Shown one piece after another: positions 1-9,313 of a stretch of 64,000 nt of DNA (positions are counted from its first letter, which is position 1; the number at the start of each line of letters is the position of its first letter). A model generated the notes under the pieces. It searched no databases. It was not told the DNA's origin and saw only the letters and a program-made list of their open reading frames with translations. The translations under genes and the position numbers were made by a program. The DNA lies in the NCBI RefSeq assembly GCF_015163075.1, contig NZ_JADDXU010000005.1:186001-250000 (forward strand). Direction: 5' to 3'. This DNA comes from Streptomyces justiciae. Lineage in GTDB: Bacteria > Actinomycetota > Actinomycetes > Streptomycetales > Streptomycetaceae.

Positions 1-1
1 G

Positions 2-2797
2 TCGGTGAACTACTCGTCCGTGTTCACGACCACCCTGTGGACCAAGATCGGGCTGTTCTTCGTCTTCGGTCTGCTCATGGCCCTGGCGGTCGGGTTCAAC
101 ATCTGGCTGGCGCACCGGCTGCGGCCGCCGCTGAGCGCCATGTCGATGGAGCAGCAGAACCTCGACCGCTACCGCATGGGCATCGCGCCGTACAAGAAGT
201 GGCTGCTGCTCGGGATCACGGCCCTGGTCGGCCTCATCGCCGGCGCCTCGGCGTCCAGCCAGTGGCGGACCTGGCTGATGTGGGTCAACGGCGTCTCCTT
301 CCACGAGAAGGACCCGCAGTTCAAGCTCGACATCTCCTTCTACACCTTCGACCTGCCCTGGTACCGGTTCCTGCTCGGCTTCGGCTTCGCCGCCGCGATC
401 CTGTCCGTGATCGCCGCCGCGCTGACCCACTACCTGTACGGCGGGCTGAGGATCACCTCCCCGGGCGCGCGTGCCACGGCCGCCGCGACCGGGCATCTGT
501 CGGTGCTGCTCGGCATCTTCGTCGCCCTGAAGGCGGTGGCCTACTGGCTGGACCGGTACGGCCTGGCGGTGAAGTCCAGCGACTTCAAGGCGACCGACAA
601 CTGGACCGGCCTGAGGTACGTCGACGCCAACGCCTATCTGCCGGCCAAGACGATCCTGTTCTGCATCGCCGTCATCTGCGCCCTGCTGTTCTTCGCCACC
701 CTGTGGCGGCGCACCTGGCAGCTGCCGGTCATCGGCTTCGGCCTGATGGTGCTCTCCGCGATCCTCATCGGCGGCCTGTACCCGGCGATCGTCCAGAAGT
801 TCCAGGTCCAGCCGAACGAGCAGGCCAAGGAAGCGCCGTACGTCACGAAGAACCTCAAGGCGACCCGTGAGGCCTACGGCATCGACGACGCCCAGGTCAA
901 CGAGTACGAGGGCACGTCGAAGACGCAGGACAAGACCAAGCTGCGCGACGACGTCGCCGACGCGGCCAGCATCCGTGTCGTCGACCCGAACGTCGTCTCC
1001 CCGACGTTCCAGCAGCTCCAGCAGATCCGAAACTACTACGCGTTCCCGACCAACCTGGACGTCGACCGCTACAGCAAGGACGGCAAGGACCAGGACACGG
1101 TCATCGGTCTGCGTGAGCTGAACCTCAACGGCATTCCGAAGAACAACTGGATCAACGACCACTTCCGCTACACCCACGGCTACGGCGTGGTCGCCGCCAA
1201 GGGCACCGACGCCGACTCCGAGGGCCGCCCGGTCTTCACCGAGTCCGACCTGCCCTCCGAGGGTGACCTCGGGACGTACGAGCAGCGGATCTACTACGGC
1301 GAGAAGACGACCGAGTACTCGATCGTCGGCGGTCCCCAGAAGGAGATCGACTACTCCGACGACAGCGGTGAGAAGACCTTCACCTACACCGGCAAGAGCG
1401 GGGTCAACCTCTCCAACCCGATCAACCGGGCCGCGTACGCGGTGGCGTTCAGCGAGCCGCAGATCCTCTACTCCGGCGCGATCGGCGAGGGCTCGCGGAT
1501 TCTGTACAACCGCACGCCGAAGGAGCGCGTCGAGGCGGTCGCCCCCTGGCTGACCATCGACGGCGACGCCTACCCGGCGGTCGTCGACGGCAGGATCCAG
1601 TGGATCGTCGACGCGTACACGACGACGAACGGCTACCCGTACTCCTCGCGTACGACCCTCGGTGACACCACGGCCGACTCGCTGACCGCGACGAACAACT
1701 CGCGCGCGGTGGTGGCCCAGCAGAACCAGGTCAACTACATCCGCAACTCGGTGAAGGCGACCGTCGACGCGTACACCGGCCAGGTCAAGCTCTATCAGTG
1801 GGACACCAAGGACCCGGTCCTGAAGACCTGGATGAAGGCGTTCCCGGGCACGGTGAAGGACAAGAGCGAGATCTCGCAGTCGCTCATGGCCCATCTGCGT
1901 TACCCGCAGGACCTGTTCAAGGTCCAGCGCGAGCTGCTCAGCCGGTACCACGTGAAGGACGCGACGACGTTCCTGTCCGGCTCCGAGGTGTGGCAGGTGC
2001 CGGACGACCCGACCAACACCTCGGGCGACGCGGTGCCGCCGTACTACCTGAGCATGAAGATGCCGGACCAGAAGGCACAGGCGTTCTCGCTCACGACGAC
2101 GTTCACGCCCAACGGCCGGGACCAGCTCAGTGCGTTCATGGCGGTCGACGCCGAGGCGGGCACCAGCGACTACGGCAAGATCAGAATCCTGAAACTGCCG
2201 ACGAACACCACCGTCAGCGGTCCCAAACAGGTGCAGGCCCAGTTCAACTCCGAACAGAACATCGCCGAGACCATCAGCCTCCTCAACAGAGGCGATTCCA
2301 AGGTGGAGTACGGCAACCTGCTGACGGTGCCGCTCGACGGAGGACTGCTCTACGTGGAGCCGGTCTACGTACGCGGTGGTGGACTGAAGTACCCGCTGCT
2401 GCGCAAGGTGTTGGTGACCTACGGAGGCAACACCGCCTTCGAGGACACCCTCGACGAGGCGCTCAACAAGGTCTTCGGAGCGGAGGGCCAGACCACCACG
2501 CCACCGGAGGACGAGGGCGGGGGCACCACGAATCCGCCCACCTCCGACAACCCGACGGTCCAACAGGCCCTGGACGACGCCCAGAAGGCCTTCGAGGACG
2601 GCCAGGAAGCCCTGAAGAAGGGCGACTGGGAGGCGTACGGCGTGGCGCAGAAGGATCTGGAGGACGCGCTCCAGCGGGCCGAGGACGCGCAGTCCAAGGC
2701 GGACAAGACGACCCCGAAGCCCAGCGCGAGTCCGAGCTCCGGTCCGAGTTCCAAGCCGAGCTCCAGTCCGAGTCCGAGCAGCAGTCCCAGCGGCTGA
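2..2797 (+). CDS. UPF0182 family membrane protein (5' end outside the window)
   Basis: About 930 residues are visible; the family usually has about 980-1000, so the true start lies upstream. The N-terminal 260 residues hold about six hydrophobic segments (near residues 13-36, 66-84, 121-139, 163-180, 216-234 and 240-260). A large hydrophilic domain with many Tyr, Asn and Asp residues follows (about 270-810), and then a low-complexity tail of Ala/Gln/Asp and Pro/Ser. This polytopic head plus large extracytoplasmic domain is the UPF0182 architecture; its biochemical role is not known to me. The Ser/Pro tail suggests an exposed or wall-spanning C-terminus. The gene is followed within 90 bp by an initiator tRNA gene. 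Confidence 0.9.
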   Translation, partial: SVNYSSVFTTTLWTKIGLFFVFGLLMALAVGFNIWLAHRLRPPLSAMSMEQQNLDRYRMGIAPYKKWLLLGITALVGLIAGASASSQWRTWLMWVNGVSFHEKDPQFKLDISFYTFDLPWYRFLLGFGFAAAILSVIAAALTHYLYGGLRITSPGARATAAATGHLSVLLGIFVALKAVAYWLDRYGLAVKSSDFKATDNWTGLRYVDANAYLPAKTILFCIAVICALLFFATLWRRTWQLPVIGFGLMVLSAILIGGLYPAIVQKFQVQPNEQAKEAPYVTKNLKATREAYGIDDAQVNEYEGTSKTQDKTKLRDDVADAASIRVVDPNVVSPTFQQLQQIRNYYAFPTNLDVDRYSKDGKDQDTVIGLRELNLNGIPKNNWINDHFRYTHGYGVVAAKGTDADSEGRPVFTESDLPSEGDLGTYEQRIYYGEKTTEYSIVGGPQKEIDYSDDSGEKTFTYTGKSGVNLSNPINRAAYAVAFSEPQILYSGAIGEGSRILYNRTPKERVEAVAPWLTIDGDAYPAVVDGRIQWIVDAYTTTNGYPYSSRTTLGDTTADSLTATNNSRAVVAQQNQVNYIRNSVKATVDAYTGQVKLYQWDTKDPVLKTWMKAFPGTVKDKSEISQSLMAHLRYPQDLFKVQRELLSRYHVKDATTFLSGSEVWQVPDDPTNTSGDAVPPYYLSMKMPDQKAQAFSLTTTFTPNGRDQLSAFMAVDAEAGTSDYGKIRILKLPTNTTVSGPKQVQAQFNSEQNIAETISLLNRGDSKVEYGNLLTVPLDGGLLYVEPVYVRGGGLKYPLLRKVLVTYGGNTAFEDTLDEALNKVFGAEGQTTTPPEDEGGGTTNPPTSDNPTVQQALDDAQKAFEDGQEALKKGDWEAYGVAQKDLEDALQRAEDAQSKADKTTPKPSASPSSGPSSKPSSSPSPSSSPSG

Positions 2798-2885
2798 ACA
2801 ACCGCTGGACAACGGTCCGTCGACGGCTGATCAACAGCTGATCGAATGACCGCCCCCGCGCCGTGGTACGGTTGCCGCACAACGG

Positions 2886-2959
2886 CGCGGGGTGGAGCAG
2901 CTCGGTAGCTCGCTGGGCTCATAACCCAGAGGTCGCAGGTTCAAATCCTGTCCCCGCTA
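2886..2959 (+). tRNA. tRNA-fMet (initiator, anticodon CAT), copy 1
   Basis: This is a 74-nt cloverleaf with the CAT anticodon at 2920-2922. Initiator hallmarks are visible: the first base C1 faces U72 and cannot pair, and the anticodon stem ends in three G-C pairs (GGG/CCC). The T loop begins TTCAAAT. The CCA end is not encoded. It is identical to the copy at 5211-5284. Confidence 0.97.
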
Positions 2960-2966
2960 CTGAAGA

Positions 2967-3003
2967 CGAAGGCCCGGATCCTGATCAAGGATCCGGGCCT
3001 TCG
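2967..3003 (+). terminator. Intrinsic terminator after tRNA-fMet copy 1
   Basis: A perfect 15-bp stem (arms 2967-2981 and 2989-3003, core GGCCCGGATCC) closes a 7-nt loop. It starts 7 nt after the tRNA. There is no long T tract, which is common for Streptomyces terminators. Confidence 0.8.
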
Positions 3004-3139
3004 TGATGTGCGAACGGTCTACGAACGCGTGTGCCGGAGGGAGTGATGGACGTGCCGCCGTGGGGAGTTGGGGGAACTGTGTTTGACTTGTCTCTCTGTG
3101 GGCATGTCGACAAAACGCTGAAGTGACCTCACTGGCTGC

Positions 3140-3156
3140 GGTATACCAGGTGTACC
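3140..3156 (+). promoter_or_regulatory. Tandem 8-bp motif GGTATACC-A-GGTGTACC ahead of the Sel1-repeat gene
   Basis: A perfect palindrome GGTATACC is followed after one base by the near copy GGTGTACC. It sits 22 bp before the ATG of the Sel1-repeat gene. The TATACC part could serve as a -10 element, so the motif may be an operator overlapping the promoter. Function is inferred from position only. Confidence 0.35.
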
Positions 3157-3177
3157 CAGGTTGCAGGTGGTGCGACG

Positions 3178-4992
3178 ATGGATGTTATGGGGGACAAGGC
3201 AACTCTGTACGAGACAGGGCGATTTGTGCAGCCCTCCGACCGTGACGGGGCGGTGGAGGGCGCCGAAGAGGCTGCCGAGGAAGTACGTCAGCGGCTCGCC
3301 GCCGAAGCCGGCGACGTCGAGGCGATGAGCGTCCTCGGGGCCATGCTGCTGCGCCGCGGTGATCTCGACGGAGCCGAACCCCAACTGCGTGCCGCCACCG
3401 CCGCCGGCGACCGCGCCGCCGCCAACAACCTGGGTGTCCTTCTCCACCAGCGCGGTTACGCCGACGAAGCGGCCGGCTGGTGGCGGATCGCCGCCGTCGC
3501 CGGCTCCGCCGCGGCCGCGCACGCGCTCGGCCGCCACCACCGCGAGCGGGGCGACGAACCCGCCGCCGAGTACTGGCTCCAGCAGTCCGCCGAACAGGGC
3601 CACGCGCTGGGCGCGTACGCGCTCGCCGACCTGCTGGAGCACCGCGGGGACGCCGGGGCCGGCCACTGGATGCGGGCCGCGGCCGAGCGGGGGCACCGCG
3701 AGGCGGCGTACCGGCTCGCGCGCGCTCTCGACCGACAGGTGGCGGACGAGGGGGACGACGGGGCTGACAACGGTGTCGCGCAGGCCGCGGAGGCCGAGCA
3801 GTGGTACCGGCAGGCCGCCGCGCGCGGACACCAGCGGGCCGCGCTGTACCTCGGCGCGATCCTCGAGAAGCGCGGCGAGCTCAAGGAGGCCGGGCGCTGG
3901 TACCTGACCTCCGCCAAGGACGGCGAGGCCCGGGCCGCCTGCGCGCTCGGGTTCCTGCTGCGCGACGCTGGGGACACCGAGAGCGCCGCCGTGTGGTGGC
4001 TGCGGGCCGCGCAGGACGGCGACGGCAACGCCGCCAACGCGCTGGGCGCGCTGCACGCCGAGCGGGGCGAGACACAGACCGCCGAGCGCTGGTACCGGGC
4101 CGCGATGGACGCCGGGGACGTGAACGGCGCGTACAACCTCGGGCTGCTCTGCGCCGAGCAGGGGCGGACCGCGCAGGCCGAGCAGTGGTACCGGCGGGCC
4201 GCGTACGCCGGGCACCGCGAGGCGGCGAACGCGCTGGCGATCCTGCTGCTCCAGGTCGGCGACGCGACCGGAGCCGAGCCGTGGTTCTCCAAGGCGGCCG
4301 AGGCCGGGAGCGTGGACGCCGCGTTCAACCTGGGCATCCTCTTCGCCGGGCGGGGCGAGGACGCCGTCGCGCTGCGCTGGTACGAGCGGGCCGCCGCCGC
4401 CGGGCACACCGAGGCCGCGCTCCAGGTCGGGATCGCGCGGCTGCGGGACGGGGACGAGCCGGAGGCGGAACGGCATCTGCGGTGCGCGGCAGGCGGGGGC
4501 AGCGCGGAGGCGGCGTACCGGCTGGCGACCGTGCTCGACGCGCGGCGGCCGCCCGCGCCGGCGCACGAGCTGGGGGAGTCCGTGCACCTGACCAAGAGCG
4601 AGTGCGAGGAGTGGTACGAGCGGGCGGCCTCTCAGGGGCATCGGCGGGCGCAGGTGCGGGTGGGGATGCTCGCGGCGGCTCGGGGCGATGTCGTGGAGGC
4701 GGCTCGGTGGTACCGGGAGGCGGCGGAGGCGGGGTCGCGGAACGGGGCGTTCAATCTGGGGCTGCTGTTGGCTCGGGAGGGGAGTGAGCCGGAGGCTGCC
4801 GTGTGGTGGACGCGGGCCGCTGATGCGGGGCATGGGCGGGCGGCGTTGCGGTTGGCCCTGGTCTACGCGCGTCGGGGGGAGCTGGCGGAGGGGCAGCGGT
4901 GGGCTGATCGGGCCGTGTCGTTGGGGCCGGGGGAGGTTTCGGAGCGGGCGGCGAGATTGCGGGACGCGTTGCGGGAGGAGCTGTCGGCGTGA
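3178..4992 (+). CDS. Sel1/TPR-repeat protein
   Basis: The product has 604 residues and consists almost entirely of helical repeats of about 36 residues with signatures such as EQWYRQAAARGH, ALRWYERAAAAGH and GAYNLGLL, typical of Sel1-like repeats. Such solenoids scaffold protein-protein contacts; no catalytic domain, signal peptide or membrane segment is visible, so it is probably cytoplasmic. The ATG at 3178 has AGGTGG 7 nt upstream; an in-frame ATG at 3187 is a possible alternative. The gene sits alone between two identical initiator tRNA genes. The last third of the gene is less C-rich and more G-rich at third positions than the first. Partner and function are unknown. Confidence 0.9.
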   Translation: MDVMGDKATLYETGRFVQPSDRDGAVEGAEEAAEEVRQRLAAEAGDVEAMSVLGAMLLRRGDLDGAEPQLRAATAAGDRAAANNLGVLLHQRGYADEAAGWWRIAAVAGSAAAAHALGRHHRERGDEPAAEYWLQQSAEQGHALGAYALADLLEHRGDAGAGHWMRAAAERGHREAAYRLARALDRQVADEGDDGADNGVAQAAEAEQWYRQAAARGHQRAALYLGAILEKRGELKEAGRWYLTSAKDGEARAACALGFLLRDAGDTESAAVWWLRAAQDGDGNAANALGALHAERGETQTAERWYRAAMDAGDVNGAYNLGLLCAEQGRTAQAEQWYRRAAYAGHREAANALAILLLQVGDATGAEPWFSKAAEAGSVDAAFNLGILFAGRGEDAVALRWYERAAAAGHTEAALQVGIARLRDGDEPEAERHLRCAAGGGSAEAAYRLATVLDARRPPAPAHELGESVHLTKSECEEWYERAASQGHRRAQVRVGMLAAARGDVVEAARWYREAAEAGSRNGAFNLGLLLAREGSEPEAAVWWTRAADAGHGRAALRLALVYARRGELAEGQRWADRAVSLGPGEVSERAARLRDALREELSA

Positions 4993-5050
4993 CGGGTGCG
5001 GCTGGGTGGGGGTTGCTGTCGGAGGCGTTTCGCTTGCCCGCGCTGGCGGG

Positions 5051-5131
5051 GTGCCGCTGCGCCCACCCGTGCCGCCCCAGCGGCACGACTGCCCGCAGCT
5101 ACGGCAGCTGACGGCCGCTGCTGGGTGGGCG
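5051..5131. repeat. Intergenic palindromic repeat element
   Basis: Nested inverted repeats lie between the Sel1 gene and the second tRNA. Inner arms are GTGCCGCTG (5051-5059) and CAGCGGCAC (5078-5086); outer arms are CGCCCACC (5060-5067) and GGTGGGCG (5124-5131). The sequence style resembles short intergenic repeats common in Streptomyces genomes (recalled, not searched). No gene is seen in 4993-5210. Confidence 0.5.
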
Positions 5132-5210
5132 CCGCCGGCGGAAGGACCGCTGGCGGTCGATAACCGATTTGCCTCTCTCCTCGCCGTTGACGTAGTGTTC
5201 ATTTCACCGA

Positions 5211-5284
5211 CGCGGGGTGGAGCAGCTCGGTAGCTCGCTGGGCTCATAACCCAGAGGTCGCAGGTTCAAATCCTGTCCCCGCTA
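5211..5284 (+). tRNA. tRNA-fMet (initiator, anticodon CAT), copy 2
   Basis: The sequence is identical over 74 nt to the tRNA at 2886-2959, including the unpaired C1/U72 position and the GGG/CCC anticodon stem. The flanking sequences differ, so only the tRNA is duplicated. Confidence 0.97.
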
Positions 5285-5291
5285 CTGAAGG

Positions 5292-5327
5292 CCTAGGGCC
5301 GGAATCCGAAAGGGTTCCGGCCCTAGG
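5292..5327. terminator. Terminator between tRNA-fMet copy 2 and the convergent ABC operon
   Basis: Arms 5292-5304 and 5315-5327 (CCTAGGGCCGGAA and its complement) form a perfect 13-bp stem that can extend by three more pairs to a GAAA tetraloop (5308-5311). It is followed on the plus strand by TGTTTTC. It lies 5 bp before the end of the minus-strand gene at 5333, so it probably works in both directions. Confidence 0.85.
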
Positions 5328-5332
5328 TGTTT

Positions 5333-6469
5333 TCACGGAGTGTGGCCCACCGCTTCCTCGTACAGGGACCGGTCCACCGTCCTCGACTCCGGTAGCGCTT
5401 CGCCCTCCATCACGCCCTGGGCCTTGTACGCGGCCTGGAGGCGGTCCGTCGTGCCCTTGCGGATCTCCCAGTCCATGCGCAGGGGTGGGGTGGACTCCAG
5501 GATCTTGCGGTCCGTCTTCAGGAGCTTCGCCAGGTATGTGACGAACGCCTCGTCGTGTTTGTAGTCCGTGGCGAAGTACGAGTTCACCGTGCGGATGTAC
5601 GCCCGCAGCACCGCCACCCCCGCGTCCACGTCGTCCTGGAGCAGGCTGCGGCCGTACAGCATGCCGCCCAGCGGCTCACCGGCGGGCTGGCCGCCCAGGA
5701 ACGCGTAGTCCGGCTTGTCGTCGACCTTACGCCACACCGGGTCGAGGAGCCAGGCGGAGTCGACGCCGCCGTTCTGGAGGGCGGTGAGGACGTCGGCGGA
5801 GCCGAGCTGCTGGTAGGTGATCTCGTCGAGGGCGCCGCCGTGCCGCTCCAGGGCCTTCTCCATGGGGTACGCGATGACGGAGCCCTTGCCGATCATCGTG
5901 CCCAGCTTGCGGTCGGCCATCGACACGCTGTCCGCGGTCTCACCGTCCTTGAGGCGCACCCACAGGCCGCTCTTGGACTCCGGGTCGGGTGAGAAGTTCC
6001 CCGCGACCCATTTGATGTCGAAGCCGCCGCGGATGCCGTTCATCACGGCCGCCTCGGGCGCCGCCCAGACCGCGTCGATGTCGCCCTTGGCGAGGAGGGG
6101 GAGCGCGTCCGGCGTGGGGAGGACCTTGAGGGTGACGTCCAGGCCCTCCTTCTTGAACTCGCCCTTTTCGAGGGCCACTTGCAGCGGCGCCACGTACTCC
6201 GCGCTCAGCGTGCCCGTCGCGATGGTCACCTTGCGCGGCTCGGCGAGAGGCTGTGCGGGCGGCGCGCCCTGCTGGCAGCGGGCCGGTTCCCGGGTCGGGG
6301 AGAGGTCGGCGGGGTCCGTCCACGCCGTGTCACCGCAGCCCTCGACCGGGCCGATCGTGCGGTTGCCCGCGTTGGTCTTCGGCTTCGTGTCCGAGTCGTA
6401 CGGCGATCCTCCGCAGGCCGACGCCATGAGGAGCGCCGCCACCACCGCCGTACACGTACGTTTCCTCAT
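5333..6469 (-). CDS. ABC transporter substrate-binding lipoprotein (nitrate/sulfonate/taurine type)
   Basis: This 378-residue protein starts with a short positive n-region (MRKR), a hydrophobic stretch and a Cys at about residue 19 in ALLMASAC, a slightly weak lipobox, so it should be a membrane-anchored lipoprotein. Residues from about 80 on match the SsuA/TauA/NMT1-like fold (KVTIATGTLSAEYVAPL, then a domain that positions a small ligand). The ATG overlaps the permease stop as ATGA (6466-6469). With the downstream-numbered permease and ATPase genes it forms one importer operon read on the minus strand. The ligand cannot be read from the sequence; candidates are sulfonates, nitrate or a thiamine precursor. 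Confidence 0.85.
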   Translation of the reverse strand: MRKRTCTAVVAALLMASACGGSPYDSDTKPKTNAGNRTIGPVEGCGDTAWTDPADLSPTREPARCQQGAPPAQPLAEPRKVTIATGTLSAEYVAPLQVALEKGEFKKEGLDVTLKVLPTPDALPLLAKGDIDAVWAAPEAAVMNGIRGGFDIKWVAGNFSPDPESKSGLWVRLKDGETADSVSMADRKLGTMIGKGSVIAYPMEKALERHGGALDEITYQQLGSADVLTALQNGGVDSAWLLDPVWRKVDDKPDYAFLGGQPAGEPLGGMLYGRSLLQDDVDAGVAVLRAYIRTVNSYFATDYKHDEAFVTYLAKLLKTDRKILESTPPLRMDWEIRKGTTDRLQAAYKAQGVMEGEALPESRTVDRSLYEEAVGHTP

Positions 6470-7322
6470 GACTGCCCCCGTCCGCGGTCCCGCGGTGCCC
6501 ACGGTGTGAGCAACCGGCCCACCGCCCGCACCAGTTCGGAGAAGACGACACCGAGCACGGCCACGCACACGATGCCCACGAACATCACGTCGTTCTGGAA
6601 CAGCGCCCGTGAGTCGAAGATCAGATGGCCCAGGCCGTTCGTCGCCGCGATCTGCTCCGAGGCGACGATCACCAGGACCGCCACGCCCGCCGCGATCCGC
6701 GCGCCCACCAGGACGGCCGGGAGGGAGGCGGGGAGCAGGACGTGGCGGAACATCTGCCAGGGGGAGGCGCCGAAGACCTGGCCGGCGTCGCGGTGGCCGG
6801 AGGGGATCGCCATGACCGCGGACATCGTCGAGATCCAGACGAAGAAGAAGACGGTCGTCGCCACCAGGGCGACCTGCGGGCCCTCGCCGAGGCCGAACAT
6901 GTTCAGGAAGATCGGCAGCAGAGCGAGTTTCGGGACCACGTACAGGGCGTCCAGGAGGGGTTCGAGGGCCGCCCGGATCAGGGAGAGTGAGCCCATCAGG
7001 AGGCCCAGCAGATAGCCGGCCGCGGTGCCCAGTGCGTAGCCGGCGAGGACGCGTTTCAGAGTGGCCCAGACATCCGGCCACAGGTCGCCCGCCGCTGCCC
7101 GGTCCCAGCCGTCGGCGAAGATCGTGGACGGGGCCGGGTAGACGCGGGCGTCGATCCAGGACTGGGTGGCGGCCAGTTGCCAGAGGAGGATCAGGAGCAG
7201 GGGGACGGCCGCCGCGAGGGACAGTTCAACGGCCCTTCGGCGGCGGTGGGTTCGTACGGGGTGGAGTTCCCGCGGGCCCGGGGCGCGGACGAGTACCGAC
7301 TCACGGTCGGGGGCGAGCGTCG

Positions 7323-7326
<4 letters not shown>
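6466..7326 (-). CDS. ABC transporter permease (SsuC/TauC family)
   Basis: This 286-residue inner membrane protein has a hydrophobic segment after an Arg-rich start (LSLAAAVPLLLILLW) and about six membrane spans in all. The EAA loop is seen around residues 186-205 (GHRDAGQVFGASPWQMFRHV), the contact site for the ATPase. The start is the ATG at 7326, which overlaps the ATPase stop as ATGA; a longer in-frame start at 7359 would lie inside the ATPase gene and is less likely. It should form the channel of the importer encoded by this operon. Confidence 0.9.
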
Positions 7327-8126
<800 letters not shown>

Positions 8127-8171
8127 GGGTGCTCCTTGTGTGGCGCGGAGTGGGGGTGTCGCACGACGATA

Positions 8172-8184
8172 TGACGGTCCGTCA
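8172..8184. promoter_or_regulatory. Palindrome TGACGGTCCGTCA upstream of the ABC importer operon
   Basis: A perfect 6+1+6 dyad lies 46 bp before the ATPase start, in the only promoter-sized gap of the operon. Its form is that of operators bound by TetR-like regulators. No matching regulator gene is adjacent, so the regulator is unknown. Confidence 0.5.
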
Positions 8185-8205
8185 GATTCAGGAAGCCTGT
8201 AGGCA

Positions 8206-8247
8206 GCACAAAGCCCCGGTGCCACAGAGGGCGCCGGGGCTTTGTGC
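8206..8247 (-). terminator. Terminator downstream of the Fur-family gene
   Basis: A perfect 14-bp stem (GCACAAAGCCCCGG at 8206-8219 and its complement at 8234-8247) with a 14-nt loop lies 9 bp beyond the stop of the Fur-family gene, before the ABC operon promoter. It separates the two minus-strand units. Confidence 0.75.
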
Positions 8248-8255
8248 GGGCTTGC

Positions 8256-8672
8256 TTACGCCGCCGCGCAGTTGGGGCAGATGCCGCGGTACGTCACCTC
8301 GACGTCCGAGACCTTGAAGCCGAAGCGCTCGGAGTCGGGGAGGTCGGCCAGCGGGTTGCCGCTGGGGTGGACGTCCTTGATCGCGCCGCACTGGGCGCAG
8401 ACCAGGTGGTGGTGTGGACGGTGCGCGTTGGGGTCGTAGCGCTTGGCGCGCTTGTCGGTGGCGACCTCGAGGACCTCGCCGAGCGAGACCAGCTCGCCCA
8501 GCGTGTTGTAGACGGTGGCCCGGGAGATCTCGGGCAGCTTGGCGACGGCCCGGGAGTGGACCTCGTCGGCCGTCAGGTGGACGTGTTCGCCGTCGAGGAC
8601 CTCGGCCACGACGCGCCGCTGCGCGGTCATCCGCCATCCACGTCCGCGCAGCCGTTCCAGAAGGTCACTCAT
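8256..8672 (-). CDS. Fur/PerR-family metalloregulator
   Basis: This 138-residue protein has an N-terminal winged helix with the recognition region SRATVYNTLGELVSLG, the metal-site block HRPHHHLVCAQCG and a C-terminal CPNC, so two CxxC pairs can hold a structural zinc. These are the marks of the Fur superfamily, and the two CxxC pairs fit PerR-like peroxide sensors of actinomycetes better than Zur or Nur, but the sequence alone does not settle the inducer. A box of PerR/Fur type lies 48-62 bp upstream (8720-8734), which implies autoregulation. No catalase gene is next to it. Confidence 0.9.
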   Translation of the reverse strand: MSDLLERLRGRGWRMTAQRRVVAEVLDGEHVHLTADEVHSRAVAKLPEISRATVYNTLGELVSLGEVLEVATDKRAKRYDPNAHRPHHHLVCAQCGAIKDVHPSGNPLADLPDSERFGFKVSDVEVTYRGICPNCAAA

Positions 8673-8719
8673 ACGCGCCAGCCTAACAGAAGGGGACCAG
8701 GTCGCGAATGGGTGTGATT

Positions 8720-8734
8720 TTAGACCTTGTCTAA
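8720..8734. promoter_or_regulatory. PerR/Fur-type operator TTAGAC-CTT-GTCTAA
   Basis: This perfect 6+3+6 inverted repeat lies between the Fur-family gene (start 8672) and the end of the CBS gene (8743). It has the length and TTA...TAA borders of actinomycete PerR/FurA boxes. On the minus strand the overlapping TAAAAT could be the -10 of the regulator's promoter, so binding would block its own transcription. Confidence 0.65.
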
Positions 8735-8742
8735 TCTGGCGC

Positions 8743-9141
8743 TCAGTGGGAGAGGGTCATCTGCTGTCGTACCGGTGCCCAGCAGCGGATGATGTCGCGC
8801 ACCGAGACGATGCCGATGGGCTCGCCCCGGTCCAGGACGATGAGGTGGCGGAAGCCGCCGTGGGCCATCGCCCGCGCCGCCTCCTCCAGGGTCCAGGACG
8901 GCGCCGCGAAGACGACGTCGGTGGTGGTGTGGGCGTGGGTGGGCTCGGTGTCCGGGTTCTGGCCCAGGCCCACGGCGTTGAGGACGTCGCGTTCGGTGAG
9001 GATGCCGATGCCGGTGCCGTCGGGGTCGAGGACCACGGCCGCGCCGACGCGGCGGGCGGACATCAGGGCGGCTGCCTGGCGCAGGGTGTGGGTGGGGCCG
9101 ATGGTGAGGACGACTGTGCTCATGGCGTCGCGGACGAGCAT
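8743..9141 (-). CDS. Tandem CBS-domain protein
   Basis: This 132-residue protein is a Bateman module: two CBS repeats of about 55 residues, the first around TLRQAAALMSARRVGAAVVLD and ILTERDVL, the second around TLEEAARAMAHGGFRHLIVLD and VSVRDI. Such stand-alone pairs bind adenine nucleotides and sense energy state; no effector domain is attached. The ATG at 9141 is preceded by AGGAGGTGA, a near perfect ribosome site with a slightly long spacing. It is on the same strand as the Fur-family gene but separated from it by the operator. Confidence 0.9.
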   Translation of the reverse strand: MLVRDAMSTVVLTIGPTHTLRQAAALMSARRVGAAVVLDPDGTGIGILTERDVLNAVGLGQNPDTEPTHAHTTTDVVFAAPSWTLEEAARAMAHGGFRHLIVLDRGEPIGIVSVRDIIRCWAPVRQQMTLSH

Positions 9142-9313
9142 GGGTGCGGAGTCACCTCCTGAGGAACCACCGGGTTTGTTCAGTGGTTCACAAGTTCACA
9201 AATGAGGGTCCTCTCAGAGTCGCAGGTAAAGCGCGGGTCAACAAGGGGGCGCGTGCGGCCAATTGAGGGCGCACGCGCTCATCTGCGCTTTTCGCTGGGG
9301 AGGGCGCCGGCGA

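Noticed and set aside
3019..5247. 742-codon open frame on the minus strand opposite the Sel1-repeat gene
   Set aside because: It is a GC-driven shadow: the composition is Pro/Arg/Gly-rich without domains, it starts inside a tRNA gene, and the plus-strand frame has clear Sel1 repeats.
2886..5284. Mobile element integrated between the two tRNA-fMet genes
   Set aside because: There is no integrase, no partial tRNA copy, and the intervening gene has normal codon usage; two complete functional tRNAs are present.
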